Made by a program: the position numbers and the translations under genes
Assembly: GCF_012935695.1 (NCBI RefSeq)
Contig: NZ_CP052859.1
Location: 2,459,001-2,523,000 of the forward strand
Direction: 5' to 3'
Origin: Pseudomonas sp. ADAK18
GTDB lineage: Bacteria; Pseudomonadota; Gammaproteobacteria; Pseudomonadales; Pseudomonadaceae
Length of the DNA stretch: 64,000 nt
Notes under the pieces: model-generated
The model's input: only the letters and a program-made list of their open reading frames with translations
The model's database searches: none
Told to the model about the DNA's origin: nothing
In this document: piece after piece, positions 1 through 7,207 of the stretch
How positions within the stretch are numbered: the stretch's first letter is position 1
Layout: every line of letters starts with the position of its first letter

Positions 1-11
1 CAAATCGCCTG

Positions 12-233
12 ATGTGGGAGGTTGTCTTGAGCCTCGCAGCGGTCATTTGCCTGTACGGCACAGTGGAGTACTGCTTGCGGGGTCAGTCGAGGGATGATCT
101 GGATGAGGCGAGCCTGATTCCGTTTGCCGACGACCCGGAGGTTGCGCGGCGGGTGGAGTTGGCGACGGGCAAGCGGGTCAAGGCCGTGGAGCCTGAGGAA
201 ACAAAGAAGGGTTGGGGTAATGTAGAGCTCTGA
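12..233 (+). CDS. CcoQ-like small membrane protein
   Basis: A 73-residue protein with one N-terminal membrane segment (about residues 3-20) and an acidic soluble tail. The tail carries DEASLIPFADDP, which resembles the FDEAANLPFADD tail of CcoQ/FixQ, the small accessory subunit of cbb3 cytochrome oxidases. The ATG overlaps the TGA of an upstream gene that has only its last three codons in the window (TGATG at 10-14), so the two are translationally coupled. In Pseudomonas such a CcoQ-like gene can follow an orphan ccoN, which would fit, but the upstream gene cannot be seen. It is longer than a typical CcoQ, and the match is by motif only. Confidence 0.55.
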   Translation: MWEVVLSLAAVICLYGTVEYCLRGQSRDDLDEASLIPFADDPEVARRVELATGKRVKAVEPEETKKGWGNVEL

Positions 234-250
234 ATGTGGGTGGACTTGTG

Positions 251-333
251 TGGGAGCTGGCTTGCCTGCGATAGCATCACCTCGGTGTAACTGATGCATC
301 GAGGCGTCTGCATCGCAGGCAAGCCAGCTCCCA
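251..333. repeat. REP-type palindrome
   Basis: Two perfect 22-base inverted arms, at 251-272 and 312-333, are separated by 39 bases. The arms read TGGGAGCTGGCTTGCC and onward, the common P. fluorescens REP type (GTGGGAGC-GGCTTGC). It lies just after the CcoQ-like gene and before the convergent end of the next gene, where it could act as a bidirectional terminator or mRNA stabiliser. The ORFs drawn across it are not credible genes. Confidence 0.85.
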
Positions 334-360
334 TACTTGATCTTCAGTGTTGCCGAGACC

Positions 361-855
361 TCATCCGCGCTCGCGGGGAATCAAACTCTGCAACTGCAAG
401 GCCAGGAAATTGGCGTCGAAGGCGAAGGTGTCCGGGTCTTTCAGGCCGTTGGTTTTCTTCCACAGCCAGTCGTTCTTGCCTGGCAGCAACACCAGGGAAA
501 TGCTGCCGTAGCGGGCGGCGGTCAGGCCCATCACCGACAACGAAATCAAACCACCAACGCCCATCACGTCCGGCACGAACTCCACCGGTTTGCCCGCGAT
601 ATGGATGGTCAGCTTCTCGGTCTTGAAGGTCGATGTTTCCACCGGCACGCTGGGGCCGGATGCCACATAGGCTTCACGTTGCACTTCCAGCAGGCCAACG
701 CTTTTAACCGGCTCCAGCCACTGCTCGATCTGGCCGAACAGCTCAGTGATTTTCTGTGCCCAGTGCGCGGACTGCACCTCGAACTGCTGCTGTTTGTGCG
801 CTTCGCTGTCGGCGTAATGACGAAGCATCTCGCCCAGTTGCTGTACATCGTCCAT
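361..855 (-). CDS. Conserved hypothetical protein, 164 aa
   Basis: I do not recognise a characterised family. The start chosen is the ATG at 855 (MDDVQQLGEML), preceded by a clear GAGGAA ribosome site. The longer frame running back to 1290 has no support and overlaps the divergent racemase gene. The protein has an amphipathic helical first third rich in Gln and Glu, then a mixed region with several valine-rich stretches and a KNDWLWKKTNGLKDPDTF segment. No signal peptide or obvious membrane helix is seen. It is transcribed away from the racemase family gene, and the two share a 126-base promoter region. Confidence 0.7.
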   Translation of the reverse strand: MDDVQQLGEMLRHYADSEAHKQQQFEVQSAHWAQKITELFGQIEQWLEPVKSVGLLEVQREAYVASGPSVPVETSTFKTEKLTIHIAGKPVEFVPDVMGVGGLISLSVMGLTAARYGSISLVLLPGKNDWLWKKTNGLKDPDTFAFDANFLALQLQSLIPRERG

Positions 856-981
856 TGCGGTGTTCCTCGGGTAACCCTGACTGCGAACAACCAGCATGGC
901 AGATGCGGCACCGACGCGTATGACTAACGCATCGGTCTTGGGTAATGTGTGCCTTTCGCCCATCTGTTTGAGGAGCATCGC

Positions 982-1683
982 ATGCGCACCATCGGCCTTA
1001 TCGGCGGTATGAGCTGGGAGTCCAGCGCCGAGTATTACCGGATCATCAATCAACAGGTCCGCGACCGATTGGGGCCGCTGCGTTCGGCGCAGATACTGAT
1101 GTATAGCGTTGACTTCGGCCCAGTGGAACAGGCCCAGCACGCTGGCCGCTGGGATGACGCGGCACTGATCCTGGAAGACGCCGCACGCCGGCTGCAAGCG
1201 GGCGGTGCCGAATGCGTGGTGCTGTGTACCAACACCATGCATCTGGTGGCGCCACAGATTGAGGCGGCGGTGTCGATTCCGTTTCTGCATATTGCTGATG
1301 CCGCCGTCGCCGCTGCTATCGGGGCCGGCACACTCACGGTGGGCCTGCTAGGCACGGCGTTCACCATGGAACAGGACTTTCTCAAGTCTCGCCTTACCGC
1401 CCAGGGGCTGACCGTGCTGATACCTGACGCGGATGAGCGCCAGGCCGTGCATCGGATCATCTATGAGGAGTTGTGTGTCGGGGTAATCAGCGAAGCGTCA
1501 CGCCGGGAATACCTGCGGGTGATCGACTCCCTGGCCGCTCGCGGTGCCCAGGCGATCATCCTTGGTTGCACGGAAATCAGTCTGCTGATCAAGCCGGAAC
1601 ACAGTGACCTGCCGCTGCTGGACACCACCGAGCTGCATGCGCAGGCTGCGGTGGCGTTTGCCTTGGAAGGTCAGGCGGTCTGA
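982..1683 (+). CDS. Aspartate/glutamate racemase family protein
   Basis: A 233-residue cytosolic enzyme of the PLP-independent Asp/Glu racemase superfamily, most like aspartate racemases and E. coli YgeA. The N-terminus MRTIGLIGGMSWESSAEYY is the family signature. The two catalytic cysteines lie in CTNTMH and LGCTEI, so both acid-base residues are present. The ATG at 982 is used because AGGAG precedes it by 7 bases; an in-frame ATG at 949 would add 11 residues without homology. The stop overlaps the 3' end of the convergent acetyltransferase gene by 13 bases. Substrate (Asp, Glu or a broader set) cannot be told from sequence. Confidence 0.88.
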   Translation: MRTIGLIGGMSWESSAEYYRIINQQVRDRLGPLRSAQILMYSVDFGPVEQAQHAGRWDDAALILEDAARRLQAGGAECVVLCTNTMHLVAPQIEAAVSIPFLHIADAAVAAAIGAGTLTVGLLGTAFTMEQDFLKSRLTAQGLTVLIPDADERQAVHRIIYEELCVGVISEASRREYLRVIDSLAARGAQAIILGCTEISLLIKPEHSDLPLLDTTELHAQAAVAFALEGQAV

Positions 1684-2183
1684 CGCAAGCGGGCCATGGT
1701 CAGGGCATCGACAAATACGCCGTCACGCACGGCGTAATCACGCAGCCGACCTTCGGTCTCGAAGCCGAACTTGCGGTAGAGCGCCTGGGCCGGCTCGTTG
1801 TCGACATACACCGTCAATTCTACGCGGCGCAGGTTCATCCAGTTGTCGGCAACATCCAGCGCCGCCCCCAGCAACTTTGTACCCACGCCCTTGCCCTGCC
1901 AGGCCACTGCGACCCCCATGCCAATCCCGCCGACATGGTTTTGGCGGCTGCGTGAATACTGGTCCAGGGTGCAATTGCCAATCACCTCACCTCCGTGCAG
2001 GGCGACCAGCCTGATCAGTCGCTCATTGGTGTCTGCCAGGCGTTTGCGCCAGATCTCCACCGACTGGAAAGGCATTTGCAGCACCTGACGGCACACGGCC
2101 GGGTCGTTGTAGAGCGCATTCATGCCTTCGATATGGTCTTGGGCAAAGCGCTGGATCACGATCTTGGGTTCAGGTGGGTGCAT
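1671..2183 (-). CDS. GNAT N-acetyltransferase (AaaT/YhhY-like)
   Basis: A 170-residue GCN5-related N-acetyltransferase. It follows E. coli YhhY/AaaT, an L-amino acid N-acyltransferase, along most of its length: an N-terminal R-F helix region, the acetyl-CoA loop with WQGKGVG (Q-x-x-G-x-G/A), then ELTVYVDNEPAQALYRKFGFE and a VDALTMARL tail. The start at 2183 has AGGATG upstream. It converges with the racemase family gene and overlaps its end by 13 bases, so their placement next to each other does not prove a shared pathway, although both would act on amino acids. Confidence 0.88.
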   Translation of the reverse strand: MHPPEPKIVIQRFAQDHIEGMNALYNDPAVCRQVLQMPFQSVEIWRKRLADTNERLIRLVALHGGEVIGNCTLDQYSRSRQNHVGGIGMGVAVAWQGKGVGTKLLGAALDVADNWMNLRRVELTVYVDNEPAQALYRKFGFETEGRLRDYAVRDGVFVDALTMARLRQTA

Positions 2184-2388
2184 TGTGTTTCATCCTTTGA
2201 AAGACAAGTGGCAGCCCAGTGTAGAGGGATGGGGGCTGTCATGGCGAGACCTGATGCGCGGGTTTTTCGGTTCACCGTGGAGGTCGGACCTGTACGATTT
2301 TTGATGGTTGCGGAGTCTGGGAGTGGGGCTGGGAGTTGGGTACATATCCGTTGCTGCGGTAATGGCTGAGTAGGGTCCCGCCCTTACG

Positions 2389-2442
2389 GCGGGTCACTTT
2401 TGGCTGGGCCGGCATTCCGGCTCTTTTCCAAGAGTGACCCGC
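2389..2442. repeat. Hairpin repeat with GGCGGGTCACTTTTGG arms
   Basis: An imperfect inverted repeat: GCGGGTCACTTTTGG at 2389-2403 pairs with 2428-2442 with one mismatch, and a nested GCCGG-CATT-CCGGC sits in the middle. The preceding bases (GGGTCCCGCCCTTACGG) belong to the same element, a sequence common between genes in Pseudomonas. The short antisense ORF over it is repeat-derived and not called. Confidence 0.65.
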
Positions 2443-2506
2443 TGTAAGAGCCAGCCCTTTCAAGATCTTTGAGAACGCAGCCGTACTTGGAAAGAGAACA
2501 CTGACC

Positions 2507-2637
2507 TGTGGCGAGGGGGCTTGCCCCGTTGGGCTGCGGAGCAGCCCTAAAACCTGCCATCTCGGTCTATCTGAAGAAACTCAGCGATCCTATTGGGGCC
2601 GCTTCGCAGCCCAACGGGGGCAAGCCCCCTCGCCACA
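2507..2637. repeat. REP pair (large inverted repeat)
   Basis: Two outward-matching arms begin and end with TGTGGCGAGGGGGCTTGCC and its complement; each arm also contains a small GGGCTGC/GCAGCCC hairpin. The left arm has lost one C relative to the right. The spacer is about 40 bases. A second copy of the same element is at 36755-36887. The 582-base gap from 2184 to 2765 holds this element, the hairpin at 2389-2442 and no convincing gene. Confidence 0.85.
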
Positions 2638-2765
2638 GGGTCAATGTGCACCTCTAATGACTGTTTTTTCAAAGACCTTGAAAGAGCTGGCTGTAAGAGC
2701 GGAACCAATAGCCGCCATTACTGCAGCAACGGATAAGCCCCTCATCGCATCCTCACCCACCAAGA

Positions 2766-3680
2766 TCAAAGATCAAACCGATCCACCGCCATCCGCCGCT
2801 CATTATCATCGCGCACGTCATAACTCGCGGTGGTCTGAATATTAGTGTGGTGCGCCAACTTCTGGGCAATGGACAAGTCATGCTCTTCAATCACCCGCGT
2901 AATAAACGAGCGCCGAAAATCGTGGGGCATGATCTTCACCCCCACTTGCTGCCCTCGCTGACGGGCGATGTAGTAAATCGCATGTTTGGTGATGCGCTCC
3001 CGGGTGATGTGGCTACCCCGGCGGATGCGGTTGAACAGGAAGGTATCGTCCTCCTCCCCCTCTTTAAGCTGTTCGCGACGAAACGCCAACCAAGCCTGCA
3101 GTTTGGCAAAGGCCCAAGCCGGAGCATACTTGATCAGTTCCTTGTTGCCCTTGCCGATCACCCGCAGGCTGCGCTCGTCAAAGTTGATCTGCGTCAGGTC
3201 GAGGTTGACCGACTCGGATTTACGCATCCCCGAACCGTACAGAATCCCGATGACTGCTGCGTCCCGCAGACCCTGAGGGCGCGGGTCGGCGGCGCAGACG
3301 TCCATCAATTCTCGGATCAGTGAGCGCCGCAGGTTGCGCCCCTGGCTCAAGCGCGTGCCGGGTGTGGCCTTGACCGAACGCATCTTCAACAGATGGTCCT
3401 GGCTGATCAGGCTCATGCGCCAGGCTTCGTTCATCACCCCGCGCACCGCGTTGACATACAACGACGAGGTGTTGGGCGCATAGCCGTCCTCTCGCAGCAC
3501 GGCCACCAGGGCCATGACCTGTTCGGGTTGCAGCAAGTGCCAGGGGATGTCTTCCAGGTTGACCTCTTCAAAGCCCAGGCGGTCGGCGGCATCTTGCAGC
3601 ACGTAGCGCATGGTCAGTTGGCTTGAAGGGGCCAGACGGGTGAGGTAGAGGGTCAGCGGGTTGCGGGTAGACTCAGTCAA
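2766..3680 (-). CDS. Tyrosine recombinase / site-specific integrase
   Basis: A 304-residue XerC/XerD-like integrase. The N-terminal part (about 1-115) is the SAM-like core-binding domain; the catalytic part holds the family residues: Arg in GSGMRKSE, Lys in IGKGNKE, H-x-x-R in PHDFRRSF, His in AHHTN and the nucleophile Tyr in ASYDVRDDNERR. All are present, so it should be active. It stands alone between a repeat-rich gap and an exported-protein gene, without excisionase or phage genes. It could be a resident recombinase or the mark of an island that includes the operon starting near 4689; no flanking att duplication was recognised. Confidence 0.88.
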   Translation of the reverse strand: MTESTRNPLTLYLTRLAPSSQLTMRYVLQDAADRLGFEEVNLEDIPWHLLQPEQVMALVAVLREDGYAPNTSSLYVNAVRGVMNEAWRMSLISQDHLLKMRSVKATPGTRLSQGRNLRRSLIRELMDVCAADPRPQGLRDAAVIGILYGSGMRKSESVNLDLTQINFDERSLRVIGKGNKELIKYAPAWAFAKLQAWLAFRREQLKEGEEDDTFLFNRIRRGSHITRERITKHAIYYIARQRGQQVGVKIMPHDFRRSFITRVIEEHDLSIAQKLAHHTNIQTTASYDVRDDNERRMAVDRFDL

Positions 3681-3740
3681 GGTAGATCAGCCTTTGGATT
3701 AAATACAGCGACTAACCAATTGTTTAATCGATATATTTAG

Positions 3741-3791
3741 TGGTTTGGCGAGCACGGAGTCTAACGCAGGTTCTGCGCGCCCGCCAAACCA
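3741..3791 (-). terminator. Nested hairpin, possible terminator
   Basis: TGGTTTGGCG (3741-3750) and CGCCAAACCA (3782-3791) form a perfect 10-base stem enclosing a second small hairpin (CGCAG-GTT-CTGCG). It lies directly downstream of the exported-protein gene on the minus strand and upstream of the integrase start. There is no clean U-tract, so termination is an inference. Confidence 0.45.
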
Positions 3792-3799
3792 GGGGCTTA

Positions 3800-4600
3800 T
3801 TACTGATCGTCTGGCTGATCGTCGGAAGGCTCCTGGGGCTGGCTCCAGGTAGTGTCTTGCTTGGCCATCAGCGCGAACCATTGCTGACGCATAAAGTCCA
3901 GGTACGGCTGGGGTGCCTTGGCGAAATCGTCCTCATCGCCATAACACCCCGGCAAGGGCAGTTCGGTGCCCTGCTCCTTGAACTGGCTGACCAGCGCCTG
4001 TTGCCCGGCGGTGCTGCAATCCTTGGGCAGCGGCATGCCTTGGAGCGCTCCGGCGTCTTCATCCCACCAACTGGCGCCATAGCGGTCGACGCCGCGCAAG
4101 CGGTACCGCTGCGTCTTGCCCACGTGCATGATCAGCTTGAATTCATTGGGGCTGACATCGCTGGTACAGGTGCGGGAATAGCCGACGGTGGCCTGGGTGA
4201 TACCGTCCCCCAGCAGGTCAGTGACCAGGGTCGCCTCGGGATTGAAGTGCACGCCAGCATCAAATTCACAATGCTGGACGTCGTCGTAGAGCATCCATAC
4301 CCGCTTGGGGCGGCTGCCATCGAGCAAGTACTGGGCGGCGTAGACGAAAGCCGACTGCGCGCCATCGTCATCGCGCTCGCTGGTCTGTTCGCCCAGCACC
4401 AATAGGTTTTTGCCTTGCCGGTCGTTCCAGGTATAGGCGCCCACCTGCTTGCCACGCAGCTCGACACCGTCCGGCAGTTGATCCAGCGGCGTAAGCGCCA
4501 CTCGGTCATCGGCCCATACCGTGGAGGCACAGGCCACCGTCATCCACATCACCATCAGGGCCGGCCGTAATTGACCGCGTAAACGTTGCACGCTGTTCAT
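3800..4600 (-). CDS. Exported protein, M949_RS01915-like
   Basis: A 266-residue protein with a Sec signal peptide (hydrophobic core about residues 14-28, likely cleavage after TVWA). The mature part has four cysteines (in HCEF, RTCTSD, KDCST and PGCYG), consistent with two periplasmic disulfides. The central segment, with DLLGDGITQATVGY, then CTSDVSPNEFKLIMH and YRLRG, resembles the M949_RS01915 family annotated as surface polysaccharide related; the actual function of that family is not established. Its start is close to the divergent AAA+ gene, so promoter elements must overlap the beginnings of both genes. Confidence 0.7.
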   Translation of the reverse strand: MNSVQRLRGQLRPALMVMWMTVACASTVWADDRVALTPLDQLPDGVELRGKQVGAYTWNDRQGKNLLVLGEQTSERDDDGAQSAFVYAAQYLLDGSRPKRVWMLYDDVQHCEFDAGVHFNPEATLVTDLLGDGITQATVGYSRTCTSDVSPNEFKLIMHVGKTQRYRLRGVDRYGASWWDEDAGALQGMPLPKDCSTAGQQALVSQFKEQGTELPLPGCYGDEDDFAKAPQPYLDFMRQQWFALMAKQDTTWSQPQEPSDDQPDDQ

Positions 4601-4688
4601 TCGTCTATCCAGGCGAGAGATGGCTTACTTTACCGATACTTGCAGGACAATGGAGAGAAGATTCGTCAGCAAAATCGGCCCTATGCTA

Positions 4689-6557
4689 ATGTCCGATCCT
4701 GCTTCCTACGACGAGTTTTTTTCAATGCCACGGACTGCCGCCTTCGAAAAGCCGCGCTGGCTGCGCGACCTGCTGCGTTTTTTACCCCTCAAAAGCCAGT
4801 TTGTGCTCTCCGGCAATGTCCGCGACCTACAAGCCAGCGAGGTCGCGCCAGGGGTGATTACCGCCCAGAGTTTCAACCTCAACCTGCGGGACGCGCTGCT
4901 ACAAGGTGGTTTTAGCCAGGTGCTGATCTGGGACCCGCTGGCCGGCTTCAGTGTGTTGGATGCACCTGGTACCGATCCCGCCAGCGGCCAGACCCTGCTG
5001 CGTGAGCTGGGCCTGACGCCGGTTGACGGTCACGCCCCGGCCGGCATCGACTTGCTGAGCGCCACCCTGCAGCGTCTGATTACCCGCGCGGGTGAGCCCG
5101 TTGCACTGATCATCGACTTCGCTTCCCGCCTGGTGGTACGCAACGATTCGTTGACCGCTGCCGAACACCAGCTGTTCACCCAAGCCCTAGTGTTGTCCCA
5201 TCAAGCCACCAGCCGCCCCGCTGGTGAACAACGCAAGCCCTTCTTTAATAGCGTGCTGTGGGTGGTGGAAAAGGAAGGCGATTTACCGGACTGGCTACTG
5301 GTAGACAACCCGCGCCTGCGCCACATCCCGGTATCCAAGCCCGACCTGCAAGCCCGCCAGGCCTTGGCCCCGGCTCTGTTGCGGGGGTTGCCCGGCGCCC
5401 AGCAGGCCACCCCTGAAGCCCAGGAGCAAGCCGCCAAGGCTTTTGTCGAAAACACCGAAGGCCTGTTGCTGCTGGACCTCAATGCCATCGCCCAACTGGC
5501 CCGGGTCGAAGCCGTGGCCATGGAGCGCATCGCCGATGCCGTGCGCCGCTACAAGGTCGGCGTTACCGAAGACCCATGGTTGAAGATCGACCGCCAGCGC
5601 ATTCGCCAGGCCGACGACTTTATCCGCCAGCGGGTCAAGGGCCAGACCCACGCGGTGACCCATATGCTGGACATCGTCAAACGCGCCATGACCGGCGTCG
5701 GTGCCAGCCGCAAGGGCAACCGGCCCCGGGGCGTGGCGTTTCTCGCCGGCCCCACCGGCGTGGGCAAGACTGAACTGGCCAAGACCATTACCAGCCTGCT
5801 GTTTGGTGACGAAGGCGCCTATATCCGCTTCGACATGTCGGAATTCAGCGCCGAACACGCCGACCAACGCCTGATCGGCGCCCCACCCGGCTATGTCGGC
5901 TATGACGTGGGCGGTGAGTTGACCAATGCGATCCGCGAGAAGCCCTTCAGCGTGGTGCTGTTCGATGAAATCGAGAAAGCCCACCCGCGAATCCTCGACA
6001 AGTTCCTGCAAATCCTCGACGACGGCGTGCTGACCTCCGGCCGTGGTGATCGGGTGTACTTCTCCGAAGCGTTGATCGTGTTTACCTCCAACCTTGGCAT
6101 CTATCGCCAGGGCGAGAACGGCGAACGGGTCGCCAATGTGTTGCCCGGCGATGCCTATGACCAGGTGCAGGGCAAGGTCCTGAGCGAGATCGAGCGTTAC
6201 TTCAAGCTGGTGCTCAATCGCCCGGAGATCCTCAACCGTATCGGCGAGAACATCATCGTCTTCGATTTCATTCGCCCTGATGTTGCCGAGCAGATCTTTA
6301 CCCAGATGGTCAGCGCCACCCTGAGCGACCTGGCCGCTCAAGAACTGCATGTCGAGCTGACCGACAGCGCCCTGCAAGCCTTGCGCGAGGTGTGCCTGCA
6401 CGACCTGTCCAATGGCGGCCGCGGGATTCGCAACCAGTTGGAAGCGCACCTGCTCAACCCATTGGCCCGCGCCCTGTTCGATCAAGATGCACAACCCGGC
6501 GAGCACTTCAGTTTGACCCGACTCGACAGCCAAGGGTTGTCCCTGGAGCGTCGTTGA
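4689..6557 (+). CDS. ClpB-like AAA+ ATPase, first gene of four-gene operon
   Basis: The C-terminal half is a ClpA/ClpB D2-type AAA+ module: Walker A GPTGVGKTE (5748-5771), Walker B VVLFDEIEKAHP (around 5955-5985), the arginine-finger region NRPEILNRIGENIIVFDF and a sensor-2-like GGRGIRNQLEAHL. The N-terminal half resembles a second AAA fold, with LSGNVRDL and a Walker-B-like ALIIDFASRL, but has no P-loop. ClpB's N domain and coiled-coil M domain are missing. The start is uncertain: in-frame ATGs exist at 4620, 4650, 4683, 4689 and 4725 and none has a strong ribosome site. A downstream start is preferred because the divergent gene begins at 4600. Its stop overlaps the TTG of the next gene (TTGA). 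It is likely an energy-driven remodeller or sensor for the proteins encoded downstream. Confidence 0.85.
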   Translation: MSDPASYDEFFSMPRTAAFEKPRWLRDLLRFLPLKSQFVLSGNVRDLQASEVAPGVITAQSFNLNLRDALLQGGFSQVLIWDPLAGFSVLDAPGTDPASGQTLLRELGLTPVDGHAPAGIDLLSATLQRLITRAGEPVALIIDFASRLVVRNDSLTAAEHQLFTQALVLSHQATSRPAGEQRKPFFNSVLWVVEKEGDLPDWLLVDNPRLRHIPVSKPDLQARQALAPALLRGLPGAQQATPEAQEQAAKAFVENTEGLLLLDLNAIAQLARVEAVAMERIADAVRRYKVGVTEDPWLKIDRQRIRQADDFIRQRVKGQTHAVTHMLDIVKRAMTGVGASRKGNRPRGVAFLAGPTGVGKTELAKTITSLLFGDEGAYIRFDMSEFSAEHADQRLIGAPPGYVGYDVGGELTNAIREKPFSVVLFDEIEKAHPRILDKFLQILDDGVLTSGRGDRVYFSEALIVFTSNLGIYRQGENGERVANVLPGDAYDQVQGKVLSEIERYFKLVLNRPEILNRIGENIIVFDFIRPDVAEQIFTQMVSATLSDLAAQELHVELTDSALQALREVCLHDLSNGGRGIRNQLEAHLLNPLARALFDQDAQPGEHFSLTRLDSQGLSLERR

Positions 6558-7207
6558 AGCTGTCCCGGGTGCATTTTCCGGTCACCACGTTGGGGCCAGG
6601 TAATCGCCTGGGCATCTGGTTCCAGGGCTGCAGCATCCGCTGTCCCGGCTGTATTTCTGCCGACACTTGGGGCCCGGGCAAACACGCGATCGAACTGGAG
6701 GCACTGCTGACGGATTTGGCGCCGTGGCTGGAACACGCCGACGGCATCACCATTTCCGGCGGTGAGCCCTTCGACCAGCCCGACGCCCTGCTGGCCTTGC
6801 TTGGCGGTCTGCGCCGAAGCGCCCACGTTGATATCCTGGTGTACAGCGGCCATGCCCGCGAACAGCTTGAACCTTGGCTGGCCCAGGCCGACGGTTTGAT
6901 CGACGCCTTGATCTGCGACCCCTTTGAGCAACAACAGCCACAAACCCTGGTCCTGCGGGGCAGCGACAACCAACGCCTGATACTTTTAAGCGAGCTGGGC
7001 CGCCAGCGCTTCGCGGGCTATGAACGCCCGCTGAATGCCAGCGACCGGGCTCTGGATTTGATGTTCGACGACGATGGCAGCATCTGGATGGCTGGAATCC
7101 CGGGACGCGATGACGTGTTGCGCTTGCGCGACCTGTTGCAGTCCCAAGGTCACCAGCTCCAGACCAGCGCCCACACTTCACGCCGCCGTTTACCGGAATT
7201 GCCTTAA
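6554..7207 (+). CDS. Radical SAM activase-like protein (NrdG/PflA type)
   Basis: A 217-residue protein of the glycyl-radical-enzyme-activase class. The [4Fe-4S] motif is C26-SIR-C30-PG-C33 inside WFQGCSIRCPGC, followed by ISGGEPFDQPD, the SAM-binding GGE motif. The short length and FQGC context match NrdG-like activases, with no extra ferredoxin domain. The start is the TTG at 6554, which overlaps the previous gene's TGA; the longer upstream frame lies in the AAA+ gene and has no homology. Its TAA overlaps the next ATG (TAATG). No glycyl radical enzyme is encoded nearby, so the substrate is unknown; it may modify a protein of this operon or process a small molecule. Confidence 0.85.
   Translation: MKLSRVHFPVTTLGPGNRLGIWFQGCSIRCPGCISADTWGPGKHAIELEALLTDLAPWLEHADGITISGGEPFDQPDALLALLGGLRRSAHVDILVYSGHAREQLEPWLAQADGLIDALICDPFEQQQPQTLVLRGSDNQRLILLSELGRQRFAGYERPLNASDRALDLMFDDDGSIWMAGIPGRDDVLRLRDLLQSQGHQLQTSAHTSRRRLPELP

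Noticed and set aside
361..1290. Long version of the 164-aa gene reaching back into the racemase family gene
   Set aside because: The extension overlaps the racemase family gene antisense and a good ribosome site exists at the inner ATG (855).
2272..2463. 63-codon antisense ORF in the repeat-rich gap
   Set aside because: It is read from the dispersed GGCGGGTCAC repeat, which gives similar spurious ORFs elsewhere in Pseudomonas.
5295..6533. Long antisense frame over the AAA+ gene
   Set aside because: High-GC third-position shadow with low-complexity translation; the plus frame has full AAA+ motifs.
6554..7207. Prokaryotic viperin
   Set aside because: Length and FQGC context fit the NrdG/PflA activase class, not viperin.
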